64,000 bases of DNA, from assembly GCA_027923505.1 (NCBI GenBank), contig BROI01000015.1:124001-188000 (forward strand), given 5' to 3'. Origin of the DNA: Mayamaea pseudoterrestris. Lineage: Eukaryota > Bacillariophyta > Bacillariophyceae > Sellaphorales > Sellaphoraceae. Below are positions 1 through 9,577 of this stretch, piece after piece. Position numbers and translations under genes: made by a program. Under the pieces are notes generated by a model. It searched no databases. It had not been told where the DNA came from and saw nothing but the letters and a program-made list of their open reading frames with translations. Each line of letters starts with the position of its first letter. Position 1 is the stretch's first letter.

Positions 1-142
1 CTGTTTGTGCGGGTGGTAGCTTGAATACATGTGCGTCGGAAATGTTGCATCTGACCCGCTCGATCACTTCGGAATCTTCCAGTGAATGTAAATAGGCGGC
101 TGCCTCGTTGGGGACGCCGGCTTGTTCCGCTGTCAGCGTCAT
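1..142 (-). CDS. NECAP-like endocytosis adaptor, N-terminal fragment (cut by window edge)
   Basis: An open frame starts with ATG at 142 and runs leftward off the window, giving about 47 residues. After a short acidic leader (MTLTAEQAGVPN) comes a stretch ending in VFKLPPAQT. This resembles the start of the NECAP PH-like domain, in which a Cys-rich strand is followed by a V-[YF]-[RK]-[IL]-PP motif. NECAP proteins bind the ear of the AP-2/AP-1 adaptors in clathrin-coated vesicle formation. Only the first part of the domain is visible, so the identification is tentative. The gene is divergent from the U1-70K gene, with about 310 bases between the two start codons. Confidence 0.45.
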   Translation of the reverse strand, partial: MTLTAEQAGVPNEAAAYLHSLEDSEVIERVRCNISDAHVFKLPPAQT

Positions 143-452
143 GCTGTATGCAAATGCAAAATTGATTGTTACAGCAGAGACTACTAGTGACTGCTCTCGC
201 CGAAAGTCAAACGCAAGTGATAAGATGGGACGAACGTAGAGAGGGAGAGGACGGCAGCAGACGATTGTGAGTTGCAAAATAAATGTGGCGCGCCACGAGG
301 AGACGAGGGTCATTCACGAGGAAGGAGGCACGCGAAAGGAATGACCGAGTGTTTATCAAAACGTCATTAAGTCTTTCCAAATCTGCGAAATTTGTTGCTG
401 CCATTCCACTCGCACCACACAAAGACAACATTATCATTCAATACTTTCCACC
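143..452. other. Divergent intergenic region, NECAP-like / U1-70K
   Basis: About 310 bases lie between two outward-facing start codons. The region is presumed to hold both promoters and 5' leaders. The short open frames inside it on both strands look like no known protein. The right end reads into a good start context, ccaccATGG. I see no RNA gene or repeat. Confidence 0.5.
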
Positions 453-1466
453 ATGGCCATGCGTCAAAGCACCGCCCGCGGCCAAATGACCCGCGGGGCC
501 AACAGCGGCCCCGCAATCATGTTGATCCCGCCAGCAATTCGCGCAACGTTCATGCCAAATCCGCCTCTACAACATATCTTGCCAACACAGCTCCGTCGCA
601 AGCATCCAATCACTGGCGTTTCTCACATTCTAAGTCACTTTGAAAAGGTTCCACCACCCGAGCGTATCGCAAAACTTACACCAGCAATGATCAAAAAGGA
701 GAAACGAATTGCACAGGAAGAAAAACATCGCGCCGAGCTGTTACCCCTCATTGAAGCCTATCGCCTGGAGCAAAAGGAATCTGGCGGCACCTACAAGGGC
801 ATGAATTGTTATAATACGCTCTTCGTCGGACGACTGGCTTACGAAGTGACGGAACGCAAATTGTTGCGCGAAATGGAAAGTTTTGGACCTGTCAAAGATA
901 TTCGCATCGTCAAGGATCAGGACGGCAAGTCGCGTGGTTATGCCGTGGTTGAGTTTGAATTGGAGAATGACATGAAGCGAGCTTTTCGGGCGGCGGACGG
1001 CATGCGCATTGAAGGGCGGGAGATTGTAGTCGATGTTGAGCGCGGGCATACAGTGCCGGCGTGGTTGCCGAGGAGGCTGGGTGGTGGTCTCGGAGGAACT
1101 AGACTGGGAGGCAAGGCGGACAATGTCTGTCGGCCGGGACGTTTCGATCCATCACGGCCAGATGCTCCGCCTCCGGCAGCGGCAATCTTGCCTGGTAACA
1201 TTGGACGCGGTGGGCCTCCACCGTCAATGACGCAGCAGCAAGATTACCATCATCAAGGAATGGGCCGAGGAGGAGGCTTTAGAGACGGACCGCCTTCTCA
1301 TCATGGCGGCGGATGGGATCGAAATGGTGGAGGCGGAGGATATGGAGGGCCACCGCCGCCGCAAGATTGGGACCGCGGCGGTGGTGGTGGAGGATATGAT
1401 GATCGCAAGAGACGACGCTCTCGAACGCCGCCGCATGACAATCGAGATAGCAGACGTCGCTACTAG
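453..1466 (+). CDS. SNRNP70: U1 small nuclear ribonucleoprotein 70 kDa (U1-70K)
   Basis: This 337-residue protein is the U1 snRNA-binding subunit of the U1 snRNP, which recognises 5' splice sites in the nucleus. A lysine/glutamate-rich helix (about 70-110) precedes one RRM with RNP2 LFVGRL (123-128) and RNP1 RGYAVVEF (161-168). Directly after the RRM comes the U1-70K signature ERGHTVPAWLPRRLGGGLGG (about 197-216), which fixes the identity. The C-terminal third is Gly-rich with RGG-like repeats and ends in a short Arg/Ser block (RKRRRSRTPP). It has less RS sequence than the metazoan protein. The ATG lies in a strong context; a second in-frame Met at residue 23 is an alternative start. No intron is needed. 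Confidence 0.95.
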   Translation: MAMRQSTARGQMTRGANSGPAIMLIPPAIRATFMPNPPLQHILPTQLRRKHPITGVSHILSHFEKVPPPERIAKLTPAMIKKEKRIAQEEKHRAELLPLIEAYRLEQKESGGTYKGMNCYNTLFVGRLAYEVTERKLLREMESFGPVKDIRIVKDQDGKSRGYAVVEFELENDMKRAFRAADGMRIEGREIVVDVERGHTVPAWLPRRLGGGLGGTRLGGKADNVCRPGRFDPSRPDAPPPAAAILPGNIGRGGPPPSMTQQQDYHHQGMGRGGGFRDGPPSHHGGGWDRNGGGGGYGGPPPPQDWDRGGGGGGYDDRKRRRSRTPPHDNRDSRRRY

Positions 1467-1522
1467 TAGTCTATGCTTTAATGTATGCATGTTCTTGTAT
1501 TATTAGATGATATTGTGCGTTT

Positions 1523-2086
1523 TTAAATTGCGTCATGATTATCTTGCTTGGCCATAGTTATAATCGCTTGTTCTAGGAGCATCCATACTCGATCGGCGTC
1601 TTCGTCATTGACGATTCGATGAAAGACTCGCCCCGCAAACTCTGCTTGGTGCATTCCTTCCAGCGCGACTGGTCCTATATAATCATCATGTTCAATCGCA
1701 ACGCATGGTGCCTGTTGGCAGGCCCCCAAACAGGGGCATTCTTCAATCGTTACCATTGGAGCAGCGGCTTGGATTCGTTCATACAACGCCGAGTAGGTTG
1801 CAAATTCATCCAATTGCAAAACTTTGCGTTTCTGAGAGCATGCTTTTGAAGAACATGCCACAACCTTGAATTGACTGGCAATATTTGTATCAAGAGTTAG
1901 TTTGTAGACGTATTGGGCGTTACTCGCTCTTTCGGTATGCGAATGCCTGGTGTCTTTAGCGTCATGCGCATGGACGAGACGGCGGCTACAAGTTTGCGGC
2001 CGACACCGTGCGCTAATGTTTATAAAGGCATAGCAACGGGAACATGTTGCAAAGCAAATAATTTTTGTCGTTGCTCGAAGCCTCAT
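1523..2086 (-). CDS. Thioredoxin-like [2Fe-2S] ferredoxin domain protein, organelle-targeted
   Basis: The predicted protein has 187 residues from the Met at 2086; the frame stays open upstream to 2173, but that part reads like leader. The N-terminus (MRLRATTKII..., Arg/Cys-rich, almost no acidic residues) looks like an organelle presequence. The domain carries two cysteine pairs, CSSKAC (C-x4-C) and later CLGAC (C-x3-C) in ECPCLGACQQAPC. This is the pattern of thioredoxin-like [2Fe-2S] ferredoxins, the fold shared with the 24-kDa subunit of complex I. A role as electron carrier or cluster protein is inferred from the fold; the partner is unknown. It converges with U1-70K and is divergent from the amidohydrolase gene. 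Confidence 0.7.
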   Translation of the reverse strand: MRLRATTKIICFATCSRCYAFINISARCRPQTCSRRLVHAHDAKDTRHSHTERASNAQYVYKLTLDTNIASQFKVVACSSKACSQKRKVLQLDEFATYSALYERIQAAAPMVTIEECPCLGACQQAPCVAIEHDDYIGPVALEGMHQAEFAGRVFHRIVNDEDADRVWMLLEQAIITMAKQDNHDAI

Positions 2087-2112
2087 TGTCTCGATGATGC
2101 CATGATGGGTAG

Positions 2113-2120
2113 TACCGGTA
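2113..2120. promoter_or_regulatory. TACCGGTA palindrome (recurrent intergenic motif)
   Basis: A perfect 8-base palindrome 27 bases upstream of the [2Fe-2S] protein start. The same word recurs upstream of genes at 8318, 38820 and 43358, with the overlapping ACCGGTAC at 62969. A binding-site role is inferred from recurrence only. Confidence 0.35.
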
Positions 2121-2165
2121 GTCGCAAATGATGAGGATGATTGAGATGATGATGAATGCGATGTG

Positions 2166-2185
2166 TGACTCACACGGTGACGTCA
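2166..2185. promoter_or_regulatory. AP-1-like plus CRE-like site pair
   Basis: TGACTCA (2166-2172) sits inside the inverted repeat GTGTGA-C-TCACAC and is followed by the perfect CRE palindrome TGACGTCA (2178-2185). Both are classical bZIP targets. TGACGT elements are known to mediate CO2/cAMP responses in diatom carbonic anhydrase promoters. The pair lies between the divergent [2Fe-2S] and amidohydrolase genes and could serve either. Confidence 0.45.
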
Positions 2186-2251
2186 TTCATCAATCATCCG
2201 TTTTTTGTGTTGTGAGACTGACCGAGATCGGCAATTACCGACTATTGGATT

Positions 2252-3178
2252 ATGCGAATACTCCAAGCCCTTTGTCGGGCAGCAATAATCCATCTACACT
2301 TATCAACTGCCGCAGGTATGGCGCCTAAAATTCGCGTCATTGATTCGCATTTACATGTTTGGGCAGATACGCAGGAAGCAGCCAATGCCTTTCCATATGC
2401 TCAGCCACCGCCAGAGACAATCAAGAATGATGGATCGATCGATGCTTTGATTAAACAAATGGATTCGAATGGAGTCGACGGAGCCTTGGTAGTGCAGCCA
2501 ATCAATCACAAATTTGACCACTCATACGTCATACAAGCGATCAAGGATCATCCTCATCGGTTCAAGGGCATGTTGCTACACGATCCGGATGACAACGATC
2601 CGATAGCACGTATAGAAGAGCTATGTTTAAAAGGTTTTGTTGGCGTCAGATTCAATCCCTATCTGTGGCCAAGGACTGGTGACAAAAAGTGGAAGTCCAT
2701 GGCTGAAGGGATTAGTTTGGATGTTTATAAAAGGTGCGGCGAATTGAAATTACCAGTCGGGATCATGTGCTTTCAGGGAATCTCCTTGCATTACGATGAC
2801 ATTGTGCAGTTGCTGGAACAATCACCAGCCACTATGTGCATCTTAGATCACTTTGGATTCACTTCACTTAAGAATTCCCTATCATTTGAGCAACTTCTGT
2901 CGCTGTCCAAGTATCCACAACTCTACGTTAAAATTTCGGCACTCTTTCGACTTGGAGGTGTTCATCCTTACGACAAAGTAAAGGAAGAGCGCTTCTTGCC
3001 GCTACTGCGAACCTTTGGGTCGAAGCGACTCTTGTTTGGATCCGACTTTCCGTATGTTTTGGGGCAGCCTGCAGCCTACTCGGTCCACAAACTTGTTGAA
3101 GCATGGATAGAAGATGTACAAGACAGACGAAACATCATGAGTCAGACGGCGGAGCGGCTTTTTGGCGCATGGAGTTAA
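2252..3178 (+). CDS. Amidohydrolase family 2 metal-dependent hydrolase
   Basis: This 308-residue protein has the TIM-barrel fold of amidohydrolase family 2 (ACMSD/4-sulfomuconolactonase-like hydrolases and decarboxylases). The metal-binding HxH motif is in VIDSHLHVW near residue 30. Further ligands fit GMLLHDPDD, ILDHFGF and the C-terminal LLFGSDFPYV, where the Asp is the usual catalytic or metal residue. The substrate cannot be read from sequence. There are two possible starts. ATG 2252 adds a basic, hydrophobic 22-residue leader (MRILQALCRAAII) that could target an organelle; ATG 2318 starts at MAPKIRVIDSH, the family's normal N-terminus. Confidence 0.8.
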   Translation: MRILQALCRAAIIHLHLSTAAGMAPKIRVIDSHLHVWADTQEAANAFPYAQPPPETIKNDGSIDALIKQMDSNGVDGALVVQPINHKFDHSYVIQAIKDHPHRFKGMLLHDPDDNDPIARIEELCLKGFVGVRFNPYLWPRTGDKKWKSMAEGISLDVYKRCGELKLPVGIMCFQGISLHYDDIVQLLEQSPATMCILDHFGFTSLKNSLSFEQLLSLSKYPQLYVKISALFRLGGVHPYDKVKEERFLPLLRTFGSKRLLFGSDFPYVLGQPAAYSVHKLVEAWIEDVQDRRNIMSQTAERLFGAWS

Positions 3179-3313
3179 GATAATTGTTGAATCTAGCATA
3201 TGGAATGTTTGGCTGGTTTGTGTCGTTCGAGTCTACGATGTCATGTCACTGCCACAGATCTAGCTACAAGCGACGAAGCTCTCGATTTGCTTAATACTTA
3301 GCAGCTTTACCCA

Positions 3314-4003
3314 TTACGCCAATTTGGCTTTAATATGTTGCGTGGCCGCATCCAACTGCGCCTTTTTCGATGGGTCTTTGAGCATGTCTTTCATCGCTTC
3401 CTGATACATTTGAAACTCTGGGTCCTTGGTCATTGCTTCCAGTTGCCGAGCAAAATTTGGGTCCTTGAGCATCTTTGTCATTTCTGCCATGACCTCAGGA
3501 TTGGTCAAGGCGGCTTGCATGGCAGCTTCCATACTCGCGCCGGCTTGGTCCTTGAGTTGCTCCTGTCCAATCTTTGCCATGGTCTCAATCTTGGCTTCGG
3601 CTTTGGCCGCTTGGTTTGGGTCACTGAGGAGATCCTTTGTTTGCTTCAAATTTTCTTTGAACTCCTTCGAGTTTTGTAATTTCTTCATTTCTTTCTGGAA
3701 TGCTGGGTCTGACATCATTCTTTTGGCCTCGGCCATGAGTTCTGGATTCTGGAATGTAGCAATACAAGAGCAAGTAAGCACACATGACAGTTGCATCATA
3801 TGTCAAAATAATGTAAGATTAACTGAGCTTACATTCATGTCTTGCAGCAATTGGGCAAGGATGGCAGGGTCTGACGCCGCCTCTTTAAGACCTTGCATTC
3901 CCAAGGTGACATCGGCCATGGCTTGCCTTCGAGGGTCGACCTTATCATCGGATCGGACAAAGACAGCAACTACTAGTACTATGAGTACTTTAGGAAACAG
4001 CAT
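3314..4003 (-). CDS. Small secretory-pathway protein with STI1-type DP repeats (two exons)
   Basis: Exon 1 runs 4003-3833 and exon 2 runs 3748-3314. The 84-nt GT-AG intron (3749-3832) joins them in phase 0, giving about 201 residues. The Met at 4003 begins a clear signal peptide (MLFPKVLIVLVVAVF). The mature part repeats short helices of the form DPAILAQLLQDM-NNPELMAEAKRMMSDPAF and later NPEVMAEMTKMLKDPNF. These are STI1/DP-like modules of the kind that bind hydrophobic segments in Hsp70/Hsp90 co-chaperones. The splice junction lies inside one repeat and restores it, which supports the intron. It is head-to-head with the ERdj3 gene, so a role in ER or endomembrane protein folding is a reasonable inference. 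No ER-retention tail is seen. Confidence 0.7.
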
Positions 4004-4050
4004 GGTGACTAAGGAGTCGTCTGTAAAGTAATTGTCGTCTTGTCGTCGAA

Positions 4051-4063
4051 GTGGAACATCCAC
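4051..4063. promoter_or_regulatory. Inverted repeat GTGGA-ACA-TCCAC
   Basis: A perfect 5-base inverted repeat with a 3-base spacer lies in the shared upstream region of the STI1-like and ERdj3 genes. A role in co-regulating the pair is a guess based on position. Confidence 0.25.
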
Positions 4064-4273
4064 TTGGGCGCGTCGCGGATCGGCTGGTTGAAGTTGACGA
4101 GTACCGGTTGCTGTCGTACAGGTTCCTGTGTAACCCTTCCACTTGGAGCGACCGATGCCGCCATTCGATCATTTCGAATCGTTCATCGTCCAACAAGCTT
4201 GTGTATCGTTAACCTTTTTTACCAAAAGAATATAAATCTACTCTTCAGCGGCTTGGGAAAGAGCAGCCGAAAC

Positions 4274-5561
4274 ATGAGAATACCATCACAGTACACGAAG
4301 CTGTTTGCCATCTTTTCTTCATTGTGCTACTTGGTCACAGCTGCCCAGGATTTTTACAAGCTTCTCGGAGTATCCAAAGATGCAACTGTGAAAGAAATAA
4401 AGAAGGCGTATCGTCAAAAGAGTCTCGAATTTCACCCTGACAAGAACAAGGATGAGAATGCAGCCGAAACGTTTTCACAGATTGCAAGAGCTTATGAGGT
4501 CCTTAGCGACGACGAAAAGAGAAAAATTTATAACCGACACGGCGAAGAAGGTTTAAAACAGCATGAGCAACAGTCTGGAATGCAAGATGGATTCGGGGGA
4601 GGCTTTGATGATATTGTGAGTGATTCCGGGCTGGCAGTTGTCGTCATGTTAATTCGACGTATCGCTGTTACGTTCGAAGTATAGCGTTGGGCGATTTGAC
4701 ATCGTTTGCATAATACCAACGCCTCGTACCTGCATATTACTCACACCCTTTTTTCAATGAATTTAGTTCAGCCACTTTTTTGGTGGTGGTGGCGGTGGTG
4801 GAGGTCGTCGGCAACAGCGTGAACGGCAAACGCCAAGTGTTGAACTACCCATGTTTTTGACGCTGCAACAGTTGTACCTGGGCGAAACCTTCCACATTAA
4901 CTACGAGCGTCAAGTCTTATGTCTCAATTGGGAAATGTGTCTCAAGTCGGCTCCCGAATGCCAAGGGCCTGGTGTCAAGGTCATTCGACAACAAGTGGCG
5001 CCAGGTTTTGTCCAGCAATTTCAGCAACACGACAGTTCCTGCGTCGCCCAGGGCAAGCGGTGGAAGACTCCATGCTCATCATGTCCACAAAAGACACAAA
5101 CAGAGTCGATACCACTAACGGTTGATATACAAAAGGGAATGCGTGATGGTGAAATTATCACATTCGAGGGAGTGACGGACGAACAGCCTGGACACACTCC
5201 TGGTGATTTGAAGGTTGTGATTGTGGAGCAACCGAACGATACGTTTCATAGAGATCGCGACGATTTATACAAAACATTTGAGGTTCCATTGGTCGATGCA
5301 CTCACTGGATTCTCCATTTCACTGACACACCTCGACGACAAGGAGTTTACAGTGCAAGTCGAGGATGTGACGGACTGTGACCACGTCTTACGTGTACCTG
5401 GCAAGGGAATGCCGAGACGAAATGGTCGTGGGTTTGGAGACTTGTATCTCACGTTTGAGGTTGACTTTCCGGACCGCCTTACGGTAGAGCAAAAGAAGGC
5501 TATTCGAGAGATCCTTGGCGATAGTGGGGACTCAGTAAATATCAAGAATGGCGAATTATAG
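4274..5561 (+). CDS. DNAJB11: ERdj3/DNAJB11-type ER-luminal J-domain co-chaperone (two exons)
   Basis: Exon 1 is 4274-4615 and exon 2 is 4767-5561. The 151-nt intron splits the Gly/Phe linker in phase 0 (GGGFDDI | FSHFFGGG). The product has 378 residues. It begins with a signal peptide (MRIPSQYTKLFAIFSSLCYL...), then the J domain (QDFYKLLGVSKDATVKEIKK, with HPD in EFHPDKN), a GF-rich linker, and a substrate-binding region with several Cys. The C-terminal dimerisation domain contains VEDVTDCDHVLRVPGKGMPR. Human ERdj3 is similar in size and also lacks a KDEL tail. It stimulates BiP ATPase activity on unfolded clients. The ends of the Cys-rich insert differ from type I DnaJ zinc fingers, which fits the ERdj3 group. 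Confidence 0.9.
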
Positions 5562-5636
5562 AATTAAAGCAAGTTGCAGTGCAAAAGACATATACACGAG
5601 ACGACATTTATGGTGTTAGCGTACGTTTAGTTAGTT

Positions 5637-6818
5637 CTAACTAGCAACTGCCTTTTCTTGCTGCTCGCGTAAATAATTCTGTAAGAAAAATTCGCCAGCC
5701 TTGTAGCTCGACCGCACCAATGGACCAGAAGCAACATACTTAAAACCCATGTCTTCTCCCACTTTTTGCCATTCATCAAACTTTTCGGGTGTTACATAGT
5801 GCTGGACTGGCAAGTGTTTACGTGTTGGCTGCAAATATTGGCCAAACGTGACAACATCCACATCCACCGCCCGCAAATCACGTAGCGTTTGTAATATCTC
5901 GTCATCCGCCTCCCCTAGACCGAGCATAATTGATGTCTTGGTCAAGATTGACAACTGCTGCAGTCGATCCACATGCGACATCGATTTGACACTTTCTAAA
6001 ACGTTGAGTGACTGCCGATATTTGGCGCGCCGATCCCTCACGCGAGGCGTAAGTCGTTCCACCGTTTCCACATTATGCGCAAACACATCAACCCCTGATG
6101 ACGCCACCAGTCTCACCAAATCCAAATCGCCCTGAAAATCTGGCGTCAAGGCTTCGACAAGCAAGTCTGGTTTTTTTAGTTTGAGTTGCTGAACAACTTG
6201 TCGAAAATGGTTTGCTCCTTGGTCTGGCAAATCGTCGCGATCAACACTCGTCAAGACAACATAGTCAAGTCCCCACTGCGCAATAGCATTGGCTACTTTA
6301 TTAGGTTCATTCGGATCGAGCGGAGGCGGCGCTTTGGATGTGGCCACTGAGCAAAATCGACAGCCCCGCGTGCACGTGTCGCCCATAATCATGATTGTCG
6401 CCGTCGCGGCGTGTCCATCCTCATTTCCGCCCCAGCAATCTCCAATATTTGGGCATCGAGCTTCTTCGCAAACTGTGGCAAGTCCTAAATCGCGAACGGT
6501 TTGTCGTAGGCGGTGGTACGTGGCCGAATCGCCAGGTGGTTTGGCCTTGAGCCACTTTGGTTTCGGGAGAATCTTACTGGAACGTGGTTGAGCTTTCTTG
6601 CGGAGAGAGGTTGCAGTTTCGTCATCTTTTAAGCTCAATGAAAGGGTGAAATCATCAATGGCAGGCTCTTCTTGGGCGAGTTGTGATCGAAGTGCTTCGA
6701 GGCGATTCGGTGTGTTGGAAGCGGACGACTGTGTAAGAGTCACGGATGAAAAAGACCGAGAAGCCCCTAATCGACAAAACTCGACTCCCAATCGTTTTCT
6801 TGATAAATGTATCAGCAT
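5637..6818 (-). CDS. LIAS: Lipoyl synthase, mitochondrial
   Basis: This 393-residue radical-SAM enzyme inserts two sulfurs into octanoyl groups on lipoyl-dependent enzymes such as PDH, OGDH and glycine cleavage H protein. Both iron-sulfur cluster motifs are present. The auxiliary cluster motif is [12 protein letters not shown] (C117, C122, C128) and the radical-SAM motif is CTRGCRFC (C149, C153, C156). The C-terminal RSSY motif ([10 protein letters not shown]), which donates the Ser ligand of the auxiliary cluster, is also intact. The N-terminus ([20 protein letters not shown]) is basic and amphipathic and fits a mitochondrial presequence. Single exon, length normal for the eukaryotic enzyme. 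Confidence 0.96.
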   Translation of the reverse strand: MLIHLSRKRLGVEFCRLGASRSFSSVTLTQSSASNTPNRLEALRSQLAQEEPAIDDFTLSLSLKDDETATSLRKKAQPRSSKILPKPKWLKAKPPGDSATYHRLRQTVRDLGLATVCEEARCPNIGDCWGGNEDGHAATATIMIMGDTCTRGCRFCSVATSKAPPPLDPNEPNKVANAIAQWGLDYVVLTSVDRDDLPDQGANHFRQVVQQLKLKKPDLLVEALTPDFQGDLDLVRLVASSGVDVFAHNVETVERLTPRVRDRRAKYRQSLNVLESVKSMSHVDRLQQLSILTKTSIMLGLGEADDEILQTLRDLRAVDVDVVTFGQYLQPTRKHLPVQHYVTPEKFDEWQKVGEDMGFKYVASGPLVRSSYKAGEFFLQNYLREQQEKAVAS

Positions 6819-7130
6819 GATTACGATATAGAGATGGTGTCCTGTATGGAAAGATGTTGTAAATGAGCGACCAGCTGCCTGCAGCAGAATTGAACCTGAT
6901 TCAGTTTTTGTTCTCGAATCGTGTCATTTCGGTACTCATAGAGTCGCTCCGGTTTTTGTGATGCCGAAAGAAACGGACCGTCCCGCCGCGAGCCAAAAGC
7001 CGACACGCGGCTCGCTCAACATCACAACCTATGTGCCGGGCAAACGCCAAACAGCCGTCACCTCGACCGTTCTCTTGCTGCTCAATAGTGTGACGCGACT
7101 GATTTTGAGGTTACTATACTCGTACGCTGA
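6819..7130. other. Divergent intergenic region, LIAS / TPT-family transporter
   Basis: About 310 bases separate two outward-facing genes. Short frames exist on both strands but none resembles a protein family or extends the neighbours convincingly. No RNA gene or repeat seen. Confidence 0.45.
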
Positions 7131-8279
7131 ATGGCTTCGTCATCTGCACAAACTGCTGTCGCCATGCTGATTCCGATAGATTCCTCACGTCCACTGGCAT
7201 CGGCTTTGACAGCCTTTTCGCAAAATGCACCAGCCGTCGGAATAGCTTGGATTGCCTCTAGTGCCTTATTGACTACGTACAGTGCAACTTCCTTTTTGAA
7301 GTACAAGCCAGATGACGCGTCACTGCCATTAAACTCCAAGCGAACACGGACGCAGCCAGAAACGAATCTGAACATGGCTAGCCGACTTCTTGCCCAACCA
7401 TTTCAGCAAATGTCACGACCGGCTAGGTTGACTCTTTACAGATTTGGAGGATCATTTGCATTGGGCCTTTTACTACATCCAAACTTTTACGTTGCACAAA
7501 GATTATCTGAATCCATTCACGCGTCCAAGGCGTTTCTACTTCCAGCTTTACTGCTCTTCGCAGCAAACCTCAGCAATTCCATTGCTCTTGATCGAATTGG
7601 TATTCCATTGACGTATACATCAAAATGTGCGATTCCACTCATGACTGTCTTACTGACATGCATCATTGACGGACCACATGCATTGCCGTCGCCATTGGCT
7701 TTGGCAGCTTTGGTGCCTATTGCCATTGGTATTGCGGCCGCCTCGTGGAGTTCACCAACCTTTCAGCTGGTTGGTTTCTGTGCCGCATTGGGGTCAACAT
7801 TGGCCCAGAGTGCCCTGAACGTATACAGCAAGCGCGCCATGTCTAGGACGGGTGTGAGTGGGCCAGCAGCGCAGCGAGTCATGGTGGGCATTGGATTGGT
7901 GCTGACGATTGGCGTGACTTTGCTACAGCATCTAATTAAGTCATTTCACCAGGCTCAACGTCGAAGTGATGAAATTGCTGGCAAAGGATTTAGGTTTTCG
8001 GGCAATTTACCACTTGTTGCAAAGCATGATGCTACCCCGCTATGGCTGTCCAGTCTCGCCTTCACGGCCTACCATATTGAATACGTTTTGAGTTTTATGT
8101 TTGTACGACTTGTCCAACCCATTACTTACGGAACATGCGATGCTATTCGAAGGCTCACAATCATTGTGTCGGGCAAGAGAATGTTTGGTGGAGCACCGTT
8201 GACGCGGACCAACTGGTACGGCATTGGATTGGCCCTCATGGGAGCGCTGGGCTACTCGATCGCTACCAATTTAAAATAG
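7131..8279 (+). CDS. TPT/DMT-superfamily (sugar-phosphate or nucleotide-sugar type) transporter
   Basis: The 382-residue product has repeated hydrophobic helices of the drug/metabolite transporter superfamily, triose-phosphate-translocator branch. Helical hairpins are seen near 115-165, 180-230, 255-270 and 310-380. The C-terminal half has family-like features: SALNVYSKRAMS, LSFMFVRLVQPITYGTCDAIRR (a common TPT signature region) and a final helix in GIGLALMGALGYSIATN. The N-terminal 60 residues are weakly hydrophobic and do not give a clear plastid leader. Substrate and membrane are therefore undetermined. Single exon; divergent from lipoyl synthase. Confidence 0.8.
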   Translation: MASSSAQTAVAMLIPIDSSRPLASALTAFSQNAPAVGIAWIASSALLTTYSATSFLKYKPDDASLPLNSKRTRTQPETNLNMASRLLAQPFQQMSRPARLTLYRFGGSFALGLLLHPNFYVAQRLSESIHASKAFLLPALLLFAANLSNSIALDRIGIPLTYTSKCAIPLMTVLLTCIIDGPHALPSPLALAALVPIAIGIAAASWSSPTFQLVGFCAALGSTLAQSALNVYSKRAMSRTGVSGPAAQRVMVGIGLVLTIGVTLLQHLIKSFHQAQRRSDEIAGKGFRFSGNLPLVAKHDATPLWLSSLAFTAYHIEYVLSFMFVRLVQPITYGTCDAIRRLTIIVSGKRMFGGAPLTRTNWYGIGLALMGALGYSIATNLK

Positions 8280-8317
8280 ACTGAAAGTTAGCTAGAGAGT
8301 GTGTTAAAAAGGACTGC

Positions 8318-8325
8318 TACCGGTA
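8318..8325. promoter_or_regulatory. TACCGGTA palindrome upstream of DUF3727 gene
   Basis: It lies about 140 bases before the start of the plastid DUF3727 gene. Its right flank continues CTTGTATG, close to CTTGTGTG following the related site at 62969. Function inferred from recurrence only. Confidence 0.35.
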
Positions 8326-8465
8326 CTTGTATGCTCATCGTGCCCTCGATTGATTACGGCTTATTATCCGTGTCGCAATCCTGTCTTTTCATCCGCGCAT
8401 GATGATTTCCTCCCACCATCAATCACCGTCATGCCGTCACACTTCATCGTCTATCGTCTATCACC

Positions 8466-9442
8466 ATGACATCAAGACGGCCGCGGTTCGCGGTACATGC
8501 TTTGGTAAACGTGCTTGCAATATGCACGGGACCATTATTTGCTCAAGCCTTTGTCCCAGCATTCAACAGAAAAGCAACGCCATTCTTTGTCTTGCAAAAG
8601 GTCACACATAGATCCAGAGAGACAACAACGTTTCTTTCAGCTGTCGACGACGACACTTCTGAATCTGGCCTTCGCCGTGTTCCCGTTGCATTAGAAGGAG
8701 TGCCCATTCCATACGTCGATGTACCTGGAAATGCATTTATTGAGTGCTATGCAGATTCAATGGCAAAGATCAATGGCGTCGAGTATACGATAGGTGTGCC
8801 TTGCGACTACGCCGTCGCTCTATGTTACAACAACAAGGAGAACCAGATAGTGCCGATTGAGCTTGATGATGAGATAATGGAGGATGTATTTCCTATTGCC
8901 GAAGGGATTGTTGCAGAAGGTATGTTCGCTGCTTGAATGGATAATGCTGTAATGTACAAACTGAATCGTGTGTAAATTATTCATACTCATTGATATACCT
9001 GCTTGTCCTTTGTAGAGTTTGGCGAGGAGCTAGTTCTTCAGCGCACACCGCAAACTTTGACGTTAGTAGGTGAGCTAGACGACAAGACTGACGACGAAGA
9101 CGCAGATTTATCGCTGGACGACGATGAAGCCGCGAGCGAAGAAGTTGAGGTGCTTTTAAGCTTTGAGCATAGAGGGAAGGAGTACAACCTTGTCAGGCTA
9201 TTGGATCCTTTGCTGCTGGTTGGAAAGATAGATTCCAGCATGCCTGACAATCGCGTCTTGTTATCACCTGAGGAAGCTGACGCTGTCATGCCTGCCTTGG
9301 TAAGTAATTAGCATCAGGGACGTATGCTGTTTGCTGCATCCATATCTTTCTCCGCTTTCCATACTAACGAAAATACAACTTCCTTACCTAACAGGAAAGT
9401 TTATTTCTGGAGTTTCACGACGGACCCGATAGTCTGTTGTAA
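8466..9442 (+). CDS. Plastid DUF3727 protein (three exons)
   Basis: Exons are 8466-8919, 9016-9299 and 9395-9442; introns of 96 and 95 nt have GTATGT/TTGTAG and GTAAGT/AACAG ends. The frame is kept across both junctions and gives 261 residues. The N-terminus is a signal peptide ending in AQAFVP (26-31), followed by an Arg/Ser/Thr-rich transit region. This is the ASAFAP-type leader of complex red plastids. The body contains VPYVDVPGNAF-type strands, a very acidic central segment (about 175-195) and LLSFEHRGKEYNLVRLLDPLLLVG. It matches DUF3727, a family found in cyanobacteria and plastids. Its biochemical function is not known to me. Confidence 0.8.
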
Positions 9443-9577
9443 GGCACTTGTCTAAAGCTTAGCTACTTCTACGGCGTCTGTTTGTGCTTCAATCGTTAAA
9501 TAATACTATACGAATCGCATCCACCAGTCATTTAAAACAATAGAACCCTTATTGTGTTGGTATGCTATAGTTTATAT

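Noticed and set aside
3426-4031. Plus-strand frame of 201 residues opposite the STI1-like gene
   Set aside because: It is the antisense shadow of a gene with signal peptide, repeats and a well-defined intron.
4783-4815. GGT/GGC triplet run as a repeat element
   Set aside because: It encodes the Gly-rich linker of ERdj3 in frame, so it is coding.
5547-5558. C-terminal NGEL of ERdj3 as an ER-retention signal
   Set aside because: It does not fit [KH]DEL well, and ERdj3 proteins elsewhere lack such a tail.
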